A DNA stretch of 64,000 bases from Morella rubra (lineage: Eukaryota; Streptophyta; Magnoliopsida; Fagales; Myricaceae): assembly GCA_003952965.2 (NCBI GenBank), contig CM025853.1:20627603-20691602 (forward strand). Reading direction: 5' to 3'. The notes below the pieces were generated by a model. That model searched no databases, was not told where the DNA came from, and worked only from the letters and a program-made list of their open reading frames with translations. Below, in pieces: positions 27,342 through 41,653 of the stretch. The position numbers were made by a program, and so were the translations under genes. Each line of letters opens with the position of its first letter. The stretch's first letter is position 1.

Positions 27342-30300
27342 TCACCGGCGCTGCTGGTTGCACATCTCACATCTGGAGGCAGACTTGGCGTTGGCATAGG
27401 TACAATGTTCACAAGACCAATAACTGCTATCTTCAGCACCTTTGCTCGAACCACTGGTTCGCGGAGGCCCTTGACCTTTCCCTCTTCCTCCTCGGCCCTT
27501 GCCAGTTCCTTCATTTTTTGCACTTGTGGTCTTGCTACAAGCCCCCCCATTGGTGTCCACATCTGACAAACCATTCTCTAATGCCCTAACCAGATTCTCA
27601 AAGTAATTCCTCGTCACACTGTTGCAATTACATAAAGGAACGAAATTTAATCAGAGAAGACTCCCAACCCAAGAAGTTACAATGGTAAAACTGGGAATGG
27701 ACAAAATACATGTACAACAGACACTCGAATGGACAACATAAAGCTAATACAGATTGAAAAAGTACAAAACTCAGAAAACAACTCATAAAGAGAAATATAT
27801 AATAATTCAATCAATAATCTATTCCCAAAAAGAATCAATCTTCTTTCAAATTTCAAAATCCAGCATCCCCGAGAGTCAACAATGCAACAATTATGGTTTC
27901 ATTACCAATAAAAAACAAAAGAGAGAGAGAGAGAGAGGCTAATAAAAGCTTACCACAAAAAAGCGAGGGGGTGCTAATAAAAAGTTCAGTCTCCATCATC
28001 AGGTATCAGGCACCAATATTCAAAAGCGCAATATAAAAAGCAACTGAAGATTGAGCCATTTCTATTCTCCCATTAATCAAGTACAAAAAAAATTCAAGTG
28101 TCACATCATTTTTCTGGAGCTCAACTCCTTTCCTTCATCCTCTCATTTATGTCCAAACAAATAAGAAACACAGAAACCAGAACCAAACAGGACCCCAGAA
28201 TATATACTATCATTTGGATGTGTACAACTCTGGGAATATCAGGCAGGTTGGATTGCCCACTACCATTTGGGCTTACAGATCTACAATTTTGAATACTAAC
28301 ATTGTGATGAGAGCAATAGGAGAAGATAAAAGAGAGTGCAAGGGAATCTCCACTACATGGCTGTGGAGAGGGCTGGGGGAGCAGCAGAGGACTTGTGGCA
28401 CTTCTATTTGGGAGATGCGGCAGATCTGATTTTGTTTTAGTTAAAAGTCTTTTAATTACTTCATTAAGGGTACTTTAGTAATTCTATTTTATTAGTAGGG
28501 GCACTTTCGATTTTCTGCTAAGGGGAATAAGACAGGCCAAAAATCCAATTGGGAGGGGATTTTTTGGAGGATTGTTTTTGGAGACGGGCGACTGGAGGCT
28601 GGGGCTTGGTGTTCTTGAGTTTCCGTCGGCTTTTCAAGGTAGCACTACTTTGATTCGCTTGGGCTAGGTTAAGGTCAATTACTTGATTTTAATCTAGAGG
28701 TTTAAGCAACTCAATTTTGTGAGTTTGATTGAACAAGTTTCTATCCTATCTTTCTTGAATTTTCGGATCTTCCCTAAATTCCCTAAATTTCCCAATTTCA
28801 ATCTAGAATAAACCCTATATCTGAAATTGGAATCACTAACCTCCAAATTGAGAAGCAAGCACAGGGCGGCTAGGGCTTGTTGTTGGATTCTTAACTGGGT
28901 CCTCAACATATTGCAAGCCGTTTTAGTTTTGGCCAGGGGAGGGGTTGTTTAAGTGAGTTGATATCATTAAAAACCAAACAGTTCCGGGAAAATATCTATA
29001 TGCACAAAGTAACTTTACAAACACCATATTTCCTACCAGTCCATGACACACTATAAAAACTACCACAGAGCACAAAACTCCCTGCAACAAAATGAGATGA
29101 ATGTCAATCCCCGACCTCTACACCACTGACTCACCAAAATGAGAAATGATTACATGAAAAAAAATAGCTTTTTGCCAAAGCAGTGTTATCTGCAGATCAA
29201 AACACTAACTACCATAACCTTTCAGTGAAGAGAGCAAGGACATTTCATGGAGGACAACACAGAAGCCCAAAGAAGTCGGGAACTTCTAAACCACTTATCT
29301 TATATAAATCAAGCATAAACAAACCCTCTTGCTCATAAGAGGATTCTTCATGCACCATTAGAAGAAACACGCACAGCACAAGCCTATCACAAATCTGGAA
29401 CCACCAGATCTACAATCTCATAATCAAACTCACTGGCGTCAACACAAATGAGTTCAGGGCACAACTGTAGGAAGACAGAAATGAACTCAAATATAAGCAA
29501 TATCGGTTTTGGAACAACCATGGGACGACTGGAGCTGTTACTGCCACTCAAGGACTTCCAAGGCACACCCACAAAAACCACTTCAGAGCCTCTTCTCTGT
29601 TCCTCTCTTTAAGAACAGGAACTGAGAGGAAAGATAAGAGCCTTATTCCTCACAACCAAAGCCATCATCACTATTCAAGGGTTTTTGAGAAGCACTCAAG
29701 TGCACCTCCTCATAGACCATCTCTCTGTTTTATCTTTTCTTGGTGTTTTCTTTTGCAAGCTTTTCATACGAACATTTATTACAAAGCTTATCCTAATACA
29801 AACTCCAAGCATTTTCTATGTGGCATGAAAGAGCAGAAAATAAAGCAGGAAATTGGCCCTCCAAGACACTTAAGGAAATCATTCAGATGGGTCTTGTGTT
29901 TATGGGACTTGGACAACTTCAACCCCCCCCCCCCCCCCCCTCCTTTTTTCTCTCTCTAGTAGCTCAAACTTAAAGAGGAATTCTCTAACTCTACTTGGGA
30001 TAGAACAAACTAACAGACCACGAATAGGTATAAATAGTTAATAAAACAACTCTACGCCAAAAAGTGTGAATTTTCTAGATGATCACATATGCTTCTAAGG
30101 AATGTAAATATGTCCATATGGCTTCATTTGTTTCAATAAAAGAACTTCTGAATGCATACTATAATGACTCCGAGTGTTAGCCACATCTGTATTCTATTCC
30201 TCAGAATCACATATAAAGCCAATTCCACCTAGTAAGGAACTATTATTGGACTAGGCACTCATGCAATTCCATCATCATTCACCCACCAGGTGTCAATCTC

Positions 30301-33300
30301 ATTTAATGCAGGATGTTATCGTGAGGGAGCAGACAAAAGATCATTTCAAGTGTGTGGAATGAAAACATTACTTTTAGCAATACTTTGCACAAAATATACA
30401 CCTGGTCAGTCCAGCTAGCTTTGTACGGAAATCATTGAAATTGTTTGGTGGTTTGTTCTCAGGATTGAGATACTGTTGTAGTTCCTTCTCTGCACATTGA
30501 TGAAGCCTTTCCAAACCGGACTCTGCCTCACCTGAGGACAAGATGGTCACACTTGTGTCAAGACCACAACAAATCACAAGGACAATCCGACATCTAATTC
30601 TTAAACATTCAAAGCAATACACCCATATACCTTGCAAGTACTCAAAAAATTGTTTCTTAGCATGCTCATGCTCAGGTAGGTAGTACCCATATGCATAGGT
30701 CCATTTCAGGACTCTCCTGCATTCAACGATCTGCAAACATGCAACATAAAGGCAATATGTATTGATTTTGTCAGCATTTCAAGTGAAAAATGAAAACAAA
30801 AAAAAAGCTCCATGCCATAATTTTTTTTTTTGGGTAACTGAAGCTTCATATCATTGCAACTACTACTATTAGGACTTGTTATTTGTCATTGGAACTCTCC
30901 TATTTTCATTTCAAGCAATCCACCTAGCAAGTCTTCCTCAGTATTCAGTAATGAACTTAAAAAGCTTACCTGGAAGAACCACTAATCATGCAATAATCCA
31001 GTCAATTAACTAACTGGGATATGAATAACACGATATGATTTTATACATAGGAATATAAGATCTATGCAAGTGCCAATAAGTTCCAGCACAAATAGCACCA
31101 CCTAACCCTTAAGAACAGTGAAGGGTGAAGTCATGGCTTCAAGACACACAGCAAATAAGCACAATTTAGACATACCTCAAAACAAAACAAAAGAAATGAT
31201 AAAAAAGGCAAAGAGAGGGAGATCTAGGCTGCCAGTGACAACTATATAAGAATGAGTCAAGATTGCCCACAATTTGCATTAACACCTGATCTTTTCAACA
31301 ATTGGAAAGAGTTCAGATCAATAATAGTTGCCGAATGATTGGAGGCAGTGGATCTTGTTAAGTACTTCAATAATAAATATTGACTGCATCTATGGAAAAA
31401 TGAAGTCAGGAAATACTTTGGAAACTCTCTGATGTTTATTTATTATTTACGACCTAGAGAGACAACCACCCCCCCCCCCCCCCCCCACCCCTTTTCTTAT
31501 TGTCATTATCTGGTGCTGTCAACCCGACGAAAATACTTATATGTTAATTGCTTGCTGTACAAGCCTGCGAAAAAATACAAAGTTTCAGGAATAAAGAGTG
31601 ATAAAATTAACTTCAGAGAAATGCATCTCCCAGGGCATGCCTATCACCTCCTACTTTGGTTTGATATAACCAGTTACAAGGAATTTAATCTTGGTTCGAC
31701 ATACCAAATGCAGCCATTGGTTTTTTTTTTTTTTTTTATGAATAAATGCAGCCATTGGTAAACAGAAAGGATGTGGGGGAGGGGGATTGTTGTAGAACTA
31801 TTGTCGACTATTATCTAGATTATGAGGGATTATCTTCACTCAAATGCCACATCTAATATACTTCAACATCTTCCTAATATTTTGTGATGTGATTCTTTGA
31901 TAAAAGAAAAACAATCAATTTTGTATACATTGCATAATGAGCACAGATATTTACCTGCATCCAAGCATCTACAATGAACTTGAGCTGTGTCTCAGGTGTG
32001 CACTGTAGATCGCTAAGCTTCTCAAGCTGCCAAAAACCAAGAAATTCAAAAAGGTCATTATACAGCCTCCAGAAGCAGTTACAGTCACAAGGCCGCTAAG
32101 AGGTCATTATAAGAAACGGCATAGCAACAACAGAGAACGGCAAAACCATTTGCCACCTCTGTAAGTACATTATGTTAATGCTGTTCTAGAATTCTTTCAT
32201 TCTATCAACTGCAATCTTCTACGCAGAAACAACCAACACTTGGAAGAACCTGCCTTAAAATTCTCACTTCATATCATCACATGAATAAAAATCAGTTCTA
32301 AAAAAAAAGGAGTTAATTGATGATTTATCAGCCAGTTTATTCCTTTGCAATGAAAATCCTCACTGAACTTGCTCAATATCCAGCAGTAGGACCCTTACAA
32401 ATCCCTCAAAGTTCTTAGCATGTACCTCTCTAGTACATTCTCTTCAAGGAGCAATTCCAGAGTTAAAAAGTATAAGGGTAGTAACATTCCCAAGACAAAT
32501 GCTCGATTCTTAAATATATGTTCCTTTTTTATTAACTGAAACATAAATACAAATAAAGCACTCAAAGTTCCTTTTACTTTATTGGAGAGAGACTGCCATG
32601 ATTGTCAACATGTCGACAATGAGAATCATACATCATTTTAAAAGGGTTTGCAAAAATTATTTCAATAAAAGTAGCATATACTACGTATCAATGCCCAGAG
32701 AGAGAGAGAGAGAGAGAGAGAGCACTTACATGCACAGTTTGCATTTGATGTAAATCTGCCAAAGCTTTTTGCCTTGACTGCCAAAAAGAACATAAAAATT
32801 GCAGATTATTGCTTGAGAACCAAACTGACATTTACTGATACCAATAACAGCATCTTCAATAGCACGCAACATTTTGAATGTAACGATAACAAAAAGCTGA
32901 AATGAAGACAACCAATGTTTTTAATAATAACACCAACATAATTGCTTCGAGAAAGAATGATCTATACCATTTCTGTATGTTCGACATACACTCAACTAAA
33001 GCGAACTATACCTGTCACTATAGAGCCCTTGACATTGGCATAATAGCACAACAAAAGCAAACCGTACCTGTCACTACAGAGCCCTCAATAAAAAGAGAGG
33101 GACATCTAAGAACCTTTCAAGCTTTGAACATCAGAAAAATCATAGTTCATAATTAGGTTAAAAGATATTAATAAAAAAAAAATTTGATTTTGCACACTAC
33201 AGCAGCTTTATAGTGGCAGTTGGTTTTGGGGGCTTAATAGTTTCCATCACCATCATCGTCAGCTTCCCTTCCCTTATTAGTTTCCTTTGTGCTCCAATTT

Positions 33301-36300
33301 CAAGCCACAAACAAAATTTCTTTCAGGCCTCCTCAACTGTTAGATGTCATATTCTAGAATACCAAAAAAAGTAAAAAAAAAACCCTCAGTTAGCATCCAA
33401 AAAGATCCCAAAATACTCCTACTCATGATCACATGGTACCTTTCACAATCCCATTATCCCAGACTCCCTCGCTTTGTTTTGTCCCTGATTTATGCACTAT
33501 TGTTATGCCTTTTAAACCCTAACTCCACTCATTATTATAGCTTCTCATGATCAGTATACCATAATTCTAACCCCTCAATGGTCCATCTACAGGCTTGAAA
33601 ATTATCGAAACCTTTCATTTGATTTCAGCGTTTAAACCCTAGGGAAACATCATAAATTTACCCGTCACCACATAGTTCTCTCAGTAACCTTTCTGTAATA
33701 TTAGAATCAAAACCTCAGAGCACATATATTGGATTACCAATCACAAAGAGCCACTAAATGTCAAACATAAAGACTGTCCTAAACCACATAATCTGCAAAA
33801 GCAAAAATCATTCATCACCCAAAGCAAATAGATAAAGAGCTTAGGAAAAACAAAACAAGGAGATTTAAGGATTATCTTCCCAGTTAGACACTTACCAAAG
33901 TACTTCAAGAACTTCAGCTGGTAAGTCATAAAGATAGGAAATGGTTTCAACAATCACAAAGCCATGTATTTGTGAAGTAAACAAAGTTGGATCTCTCTAT
34001 TAATTTAAGCATGGGAAAACATATGAAAAGTTTGAAAGTTCTTAATATTCATGGCATCAGTTATTTATCTCAACTATGAAGTGGGGAAACACAAACAAAC
34101 AACCAAACATAAGTAAGGATCTGGTGCACCACAAATGAACCAGATATAAATTTGAGAAACTAGTGTATACCGATTGATTGCTTGCCCACCGTTCATAATA
34201 GTGAGTGTATCTCTCCAAAGAATTCTTTGCCATTTCTCTTCTTCTCTCAGCTTCATCGTACTAACATGTAACATGACAATTTCACGGGCAGGAAAGAAAA
34301 GCTTAGATAATCACAGGATGAAGGCAAAGCATTGTCCATGATAGAAATGCTAAGCTATCCATTAACCGAATGACCAAAAAGACATGTTAGCTTGCTCACC
34401 ACTCCTTCTTGCCTAGCGGCCTCATACCGGTTACAAGCATAGAAACCTCCTGTCCTCTCACCATGATCCTGCCAGGCACCTACACAAAGCCTGCATTGAC
34501 ATAAAAAAAAGTTCGTACACAATGATTAGAAATAAAGTTCACAAATAAGGGTCCCATGTACTGAAATTGGGAGTATTAAGAAACATATCCAGGAAAATTC
34601 TAGGGTATTATACCATATTTCTATCGCTGAATTCAAAATTTAGAAAGTTCTATAGCAACAGTAAATCTCTCGCTGACTAAACATTTATTATTCCTCTTAC
34701 CAGCAAAATTCAAATTTACAGGGAGGCGTGCATGTCATATGCATGCACCCTTGGTTTTTTTCAATTGGCCGCTTGCACTTTGGACAAGGTTTGGAATTTG
34801 CTAGGATCCTGAGGATCATAACATCAAAAATAGCATTTGAAACAAAGTTAGAAACATATAAATGGTCACTATTTTCGTAAATCTATTTGAAACAAAAATG
34901 AAACTGTAGACAATATAAAGTAAATGCATCGACAGTTGTTCAGACATCTACAACACAAGAAAGCAATTCAGGAGGCAAGACACAGGCGAAGAGTGAGTTA
35001 CACGTTTGCTTCTAAACATTGTACAGCATACAATTTGATTATGGAAGTACTTGAGCAAAAATGTCAACATATAAACATCATTTTTCATAACTTGCAAAAT
35101 AACATCTAGGGCACTATTTTTACTACTGTAGAAGACATAATCAAGCTACCAAAAAGCTCCATTCAAACTTAAGATCTTGAACTGCCCGTGCAAGTGACTG
35201 ATTCAACCAACTGCTTCAGGACCCAGCAGGATAAATCTCAATTTTGTTTTTCTTCCAAAAGATAATCAATTTCCATTGTCATTTTGCTTGGAACTTGCAG
35301 TTTCTTCTCAAATGTAACAAACCACAGGGCTTGAACCAGCCAACGAAAGCTGGAAAGCTCCAAATATGATTTACCTCCCTATTTCAGGAACAACAGGCAG
35401 GTTTTCCCTCATGACCATGACAGAAATGCTAAGACCATTAGTTTTTTTTTATAGGAACAGATGGGAGTACTCTTGGAAGGTCACCAGAAATTGAGGAAAG
35501 ATAGTGACACAATATAGCCTCAATACCCTTCAATAAGAGATGAAATGGGGGTGGGGAATGGTCTGTCTGTTCAAAATGCCCACGTGCTCAAATTATCGAT
35601 AACTGTTTGAAATGCCCATGCTGTGTTTATCTCATGAACATTTTCATTCAGATTTTTCACAATGACATTAACAGTTGAAAGAAATAGGCATATCATCTAG
35701 CCTTTCAAAATTTCACCAATTAGTGGACAGACAGGCAAACCAAAAATGAAGCGACCAAGAAAGGAGCAGGTAACTAGAGAGTCATAAACTAAAACTTTCA
35801 CAATGTAAATATTGTACACCTCCCCATATAACAGTCAAAGGCAACCTAATTTCTGAAATCGAATGCAGCAGGAAACTTCCAACTGTTAGGATGGAAGAAA
35901 GGCAACAGAATTTCTACCAATTCATGTTTTCAGACTCTGCACTATTCTTCAAAATCCACTTTGCAACAGTACAACAGTCCACCGGCCGGTGAGCTTCCTC
36001 TGTGCACTGCAGATCCACCAGAATGAGCTTAATGATCTAGGATACAAAATAATTCCTATAGAAACTAGATCTAAATTATTCAACAACATTCTCAATCAAG
36101 CCAGAAGGAACTTACTTTCCAGCAGAAGCCATATGAGCAGAGGCAATTAACATCAAAATTACCATCCCCAGCCTCAAAATTCACGGCATATTCACATCCT
36201 GGAGCAGGACACCACTTGGTCTGGCAAAAATGAAGCAGAAAAAAATAGTAAAGACTCCGGTAAACTGCCACATCATGTGAGACTTTACATAAACAAGTGA

Positions 36301-39300
36301 ATGCTAACTCATTCAGTCATATATTTCATATAAGAGAGATATCTGTTCCATGGTCAAATCGCAAATATACCTAGTGGATCTTGAGCGAACGACCTCATCC
36401 TCCATTCCCATTTTATGGGAGGAGTAAGTGCCATTTGAGCCAGAGCTCATTGGTACTAGATATGATGTGACATATTACTATCCAAAAACATGTATCAGGC
36501 ATGCAATTTGTTACCACAGATGGTTTAGAAGAAGGAAAACAAAAAACAAACTTCGAATCACAAAGCAAGCTCATGATGACAAGACCCCATACACAGTAAC
36601 CATAACGTCAGGGAAACCATATTACATACCTTCTTACTATCTTCAATATAAGACCTAAGAAGGTATCGGGAGTACTTCTCCTTATCTTCATCAGATGCCA
36701 ATGAATCAATCATATCCTGACCAACGGCAGCACCACAAGATGGATCCGGACATCTCAGCATCAAACATCCAGGACCATCATTAATGGATGTGCCGATGTA
36801 TCCTATAGTATAGCGAAAATACTACAGGAAATGAGATATACGCAAAATCCTCAAATCAGAAAAAAATCAGAAATATAAAACATAATAATCCTCAGTAAGT
36901 AAAATTGGGTCATTCTCCTTGGGTAGATGGATGAAATGTATCAGCGTTCTGTTTGTTTTGAAACATATAAAGATATACGCACGCATATATCTAACAGCAA
37001 GTTATATGGGTTAAATGTCCAAGCCAACAACAAACAGACACTAATAGTATGAAACTCAAATAATATGCACTCCCATCCCTCCAAAGCAGTGGGAAATGAC
37101 AGACTTCCTCCTTATCTAGAAATAAAATTATGCTCCCTATGTTTTGTTTACTGCTGAACTTTTCCCTTCTGTTTGTTCACAGTAATGGAAGATGATGACT
37201 ATGTCACCAAATATATGCATCATGCCCAAAGTACCCTACTTCAGTCATACTTGATGAATTTTAGACAATTAGTGTTTTGTATTCAAGTTGTAAGTATCCG
37301 GTCTCCAGCAAGGATGGTCAATTCAATTTCAAAACAAGGAGGGAAGCCAGTCTTTTCTAAATACCTAGAGGAACATGGATGTATTTTGAACCTAAATATA
37401 AATAAAACACAGCAAGACCAACATTTTAGTAAGTATGAAAAAAGGGAAAGAACAGATTCTAGTATTTGTAGTGGTACAAGACTTAAAAGTACAAGATCAA
37501 AGGCAACACATTCAAACAGAAAGTTTCATCAAAATTTTCCCAAAAGCAAAGTTATCTCAATGGAACTAGCATTAAAAATGGCTGCAGATTTTAATAACCC
37601 TACAAATAACAAGCTAAACCAATTCACAACAAAAGCAGAAGACGCAGACTTACAATTAAGTTCAAAAATATATAAAATACGGGTCATCGGAAAAACCTGT
37701 CCAGCATGTAGAACAAAAGGGATGGCCACAAGCAGCTGATTTTATACCATCACAAGGAACGTTTTCAAAACATATTCCACAAATAAACTGCCATGGATAA
37801 AATCAACATATTAGAACTAATGCACAGACAGCTGAATACAGAGAAGAAATCCACCCATGGTAAAAAATTAAATTCCACAGAAATGTCTACAGAGCTTACT
37901 TCTCTAGCATCAAGAATCTGAAAAACTGGCTCCTCCAGCAACCCAACCTTTTTACGAACTTGATTTTCATCAGCAAACCATGCATCATGCAATTTACTGA
38001 TACTCCTGCAACGCAAACTTTCGTCAGAATACCAACATAGAAGACACAACTGAAATTAAAAGCCCAATCATGGAAATGCCTCACAAAAAGTAACAAAATT
38101 AACAATTTCTAAAGGTGGTTCCATCTTACATTTGGCACAAACATGAAACTAGAAAGAATAGCATTGTATACCTCAAAGATAAACAGAACCTCCATGTCAA
38201 CTATAGATGAGAAGCATGAGGAAGAGATTGGTTTACCAATTAAAGTGGCGGAGTAAGATGCTTGAAGCAACGTGTGATATGGAAAGAACAGTGGATACTC
38301 TTGTGATGTCATCCTCCTGACGTTGTTGTATATCAAATTCCTTTAAGATGGTATAGTTTTGCTGAAACAAAAGACCACACGTAAAATTACGAAGGAACAG
38401 AACCAAAAAGCCATAACCTAATAGAGTAACAATAGAGCATAAGAATTTAACACAAAGCTGCATCACTTAATTTTATGGTTGTACTCATGAAAGTAAGGCT
38501 TGTACTCATGAAAGTAAGGCATCCCCTGACAGCCAAAGCTTCCAAGAGATGTGAAGCTCCAAAATAAGTGTCTGTTTGCACTGATTAGGCTTTGTAAGTA
38601 ATTTTAAGATGGGGACCAACTCGCTAATTTGGACCCATTTACTATTTCTAAAATAAGCTTTTCGAGGAACTAAAACCGCTTTTCACATAAATGCCAACGA
38701 ACGGAGCCCACCTTCTAAAGTCAATGCAACCAGAAAAGAGAAACTAAAACCTTTCCCAACCTCAAGGTTTGTTGTTTCAAAGTTCATGTTCGACAGTGTG
38801 TTCAAGAGCAGACAAATGCATCTAACCTTCTACACATTTTTGAAGAATCCAGCAGAATATTGAACTTAAGCAAAAAATAAAGAATTGGAAGACTTCACAA
38901 TCCTCTCTTTCATTATCTATGCAATTGGATTTTATGGGTTCCTGTAATAATTAAGAGATGAAGTTCATATTTTGTGCTTCCTCTGGTTCATTGGAAAACC
39001 CAAACTCACCTCGTAATCATGCAAGACAGTTCAATTAACTTTTCAATTCAAAGCATCACCTAACATAACCTCGTGATTTTGTGCTCATTTCCACTTCCTA
39101 CTCCGTGAACTCAAAAACCAAAATAAGCCTTAGGGATGGGGAGATGAGAGAAAGAGAGAGAGGAGGAGGGGACAAAAAGAAGAAGGTGATCGATCAGCAT
39201 TAATTAGGAATTTTCAGCAGTAAAATGCATAGAAGACCAATTGATCTTCTACTACTTGGTTCCCTTGTTCTAATTAGATGGTCCATCAAATGACAAATTG

Positions 39301-41218
39301 GTCAGATCCACAGAAATTACAAGCATCAAAAAAGGAACCTTTTTGTGATTAGTGTAAAGTAAGATCCTACTACCAAGGACATATTTGGACAAGCTACTAA
39401 GCTCTGATTGAAAAAGGTCAAGGTTGTAAGCCAAAACAAAGCCCTACCTAATACAGCCACTTATGATGCTAATAGATTCTTTTTGTTGAACCAAGGCCTC
39501 GAAATTGAAAAACATGAGCTACATATCCTATAAAAGATAGCAAAATTAACAACTCTAGACTAAGAAAAAAGAGGTGATTACTCTTCCACCCTCCTACCAA
39601 ATTGCTTACAAAAATCAATAATAAATTTTGACATTCATTGCTTTCAATCCTTAATGTGTTACCAATACACCAATCTCTAAGATTTCTAGAGTCGTCAAAG
39701 GACTTCAAATTTAATCAACTATGTCACCCAGAAGTAATGACAACAGTTGAGAGGAATGAGAGATTGAGACATGTTTCACCAATGAATGGTTGAAACAAAG
39801 AAATATTGTGCGGCATGATCAAATTGGGGGATTCAAAATCAGAACAGATGTAGAGTGACAAACTTATTTGCTCGGTAAAACTGAGACCTAAGACCTATCC
39901 AATCCACCTCATCCTTTTCCAACTTAAGCAAAGGCCTGGACTCCTGTCACTCCCAATAATTATGCTTGACAACATCTCCAACTTTTCAAAGCCCCTATAA
40001 TACTGGAGGAGGAAAAAAATACTGAAAGCAAACATAAAGTTAAACAAGAGTACAATTCATGTGAATTGTGTCTCTATAGTTATAAGTAAAAATGTGACTT
40101 CAGATTCTAGACTAATATACACCATGATATACATAAGTTTAAGCTTCTACCCTTTCTCCTCCAGCTCTCCCAAAATCATAACGTCTAAAGAACCAAATTT
40201 CCTCAGAATACTCTCTTTCATAAAATGAATTGGGTCTTCCTTCTTCGGGAGACCACAAATACACATAACCTTCAACAACCCACACCCTGTTCATCAATTT
40301 TCCTTAGTTTTCTCAGCAACCAAAAAAGAACTTGAAGAGAACCATAACCACGTCATTTGCATTAGGACCAATTGATTATGGATTTCGTTCACCAAGGACG
40401 TCAGACCCATATGAGACTCTCACAATAGACAAAGAGTCATAATTTTCCTACAGCACATATCAACTTTCTCCAAAATAATACAGAACCCCAAGGTGACTTC
40501 AGCCTCACTTGAAGGTAATATTTTCAGCATACCACTGCCAATTGACAAAATACGTGTACAACTAATTCCGCTTGATTTTACACACTCTTTTCAGAAATCA
40601 TTTCTTCCTCAGGGAAAAAAATCGCCACACAACCATGCCTAGAGAAACTAGTCGCATGATAGTTCTGCTGTTTCATTGTAATATTTAACTAATCGAGCTG
40701 AGTACTTTGGAACTCCTCAACAACATTAGTCACACGATTCAAATATCCAATTTCGTTTATTTTACTCTGCCACCAAGCAGAGGTTTGAGGAAACTAATAT
40801 ACCATACATGGGTGGAACATCAATAATCCCATGACCAAAGGATTCAACTTTCTCTCGATTTCCCAAACTTCCTCAGCAACCAAAGGACACAGAAACCACC
40901 AACACACCAGTATTCAGTAAAACGAGCAAACTCTTATTTAAATAAACAGATAATTCAGACTAGAAAAAAAAAATTCAGAGAATTCAGACTGAGAACTGAA
41001 TTTACCTCTGGCCGCCGAGTCTTGATATCAGCGGAATCATCCATATCGTCTTCACCGAAGCCGATATCGTCATCGTCATCGCCCTCATCCTCATCAACAT
41101 TGTTGTCAGAGTCACTGCAGTAGTAATCCAGGGGCGTATCCTCGGTCTCGCCGCTGTAGAAGTCGTCGTCGACGGAGTCGACATCATTGGCGTCGTGCAT
41201 ATCGTCGTCGGAGTCCAT
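27342..41218 (-). CDS. ARI8: ARIADNE-type RBR E3 ubiquitin ligase, ARI7/ARI8-like
   Basis: Fifteen exons in transcript order: 41006-41218, 38237-38361, 37900-38005, 37697-37787, 36630-36802, 36116-36220, 35918-36006, 34701-34808, 34400-34490, 34171-34260, 32730-32777, 31955-32026, 30631-30730, 30402-30531, 27342-27618. All introns begin GT and end AG; total 1818 nt, 605 residues. An acidic N terminus ([10 protein letters not shown]) is followed by RING1 from Cys151 ([21 protein letters not shown]), an IBR ([19 protein letters not shown]) and RING2 ([19 protein letters not shown]). Cys322 in QGC is the expected thioester cysteine. An ariadne helical region with [11 protein letters not shown] and a C-terminal RanBP2-type finger ([20 protein letters not shown], near 581-600) complete it. 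RBR ligases take ubiquitin from an E2 onto the cysteine, then onto the substrate. Exons 4 and 7 have weak donors (GTTTTT, GTAGAA). Intron 1 (2.6 kb) is partly duplicated at 62414-64000; intron 14 is 2.8 kb. Confidence 0.9.
28300..28930. mobile_element. LTR-like insertion in intron 14 of the ARI8-like gene
   Basis: 28320-28920 differs from its flanks: GC-richer, with 'agtaattctattttattagtaggggc' and a G-rich block near 28560-28610, in the style of a plant LTR with a 5' leader. No paired copy or clean target duplication was found. Confidence 0.25.
29923..29940. repeat. Poly-C run, 18 bases, in ARI8-like intron 14
   Basis: Eighteen consecutive C on the + strand, hence a run of 18 G in the transcribed strand sense of the gene. 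It is followed by CT-rich DNA. Confidence 0.95.
31469..31486. repeat. Poly-C run, 18 bases, in ARI8-like intron 12
   Basis: A second run of 18 C (with ACCCC after it), again G18 in the pre-mRNA, between exons 12 (31955-32026) and 13 (30631-30730). Confidence 0.95.
32697..32722. repeat. (AG)13 microsatellite next to the exon 11 donor
   Basis: Twenty-six bases of AG repeat on the + strand. In the ARI8-like pre-mRNA this is a CU repeat that starts 8 bases into intron 11, immediately after GUAAGUG. Exon 11 is the smallest exon (48 nt). Confidence 0.95.
32998..33085. repeat. Short tandem duplication in ARI8-like intron 10
   Basis: The 32-base blocks at 32998-33029 and 33054-33085 share most bases (core 'acctgtcactayagagccct'), with a 56-bp spacing. 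Confidence 0.75.
38479..38520. repeat. Perfect 21-bp tandem duplication in ARI8-like intron 1
   Basis: Two identical 21-bp units (38479-38499 and 38500-38520), starting TTGTACTCATG. They lie about 120 bases upstream of exon 2 in the transcript. Confidence 0.9.
38893..40505. repeat. Intron 1 segment duplicated at 62414-64000 (copy A)
   Basis: About 1.6 kb of ARI8-like intron 1 matches the right end of the window in the same orientation. Long stretches are identical, with small indels and one roughly 55-bp gap near 39325-39380. The left breakpoint is sharp at TTGGAAGACTTCACAATCC. The right end is unknown because the other copy leaves the window. Confidence 0.9.
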
Positions 41219-41653
41219 GGAGGATGATCGAAAAGCAACAGGAGAAAAAAGATAGGGAGGATCGGAGGGGGAAAGGGATTAGGGCGCGGGCCCGAAGTTT
41301 TTTGGTTGGTGAGAAACTAAAAACTAAAGCTTGACAGAACTTTTTGTTTGGAGAGGACTATGATTGGCTTTGTTTAATGGGTATTTTCTCTCCTTTTTTC
41401 CTCCGAGGAATCTCTATGCGAGAGAGGAGAAGAAGCTAGAAACGAAGATGATGGGCCAGTAGATGAAGATCAAGAAGCATAAGAGGCGGTAAGGAAAAAC
41501 TTAGAGGTGATTTATTTTTTCTTGGCCGGTGTGAGCGGCCAGTGTGAATACAGGGGAGGGAACTTACCAAACGCGAGATCACAGTGTTTTATTTGCTTTT
41601 CTGGTTTCCCCTTTTGGGCTACAATAATCTCAGTTTTGAGATATTATCAGCTG
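41219..41653 (-). promoter_or_regulatory. 5' leader and promoter of the ARI8-like gene
   Basis: The first 80 bases upstream of the ATG are purine-rich on the + strand (CT-rich leader in the transcript). GC-rich GGGCGCGGGCCCG lies at about 41281-41293. No clear TATA box. Confidence 0.4.

Noticed and set aside
37173..37739. A 188-codon forward ORF
   Set aside because: It lies antisense to intron 4 and exon 4 of the ARI8-like gene, has no family motif, and its end is the complement of the RING1 coding sequence.
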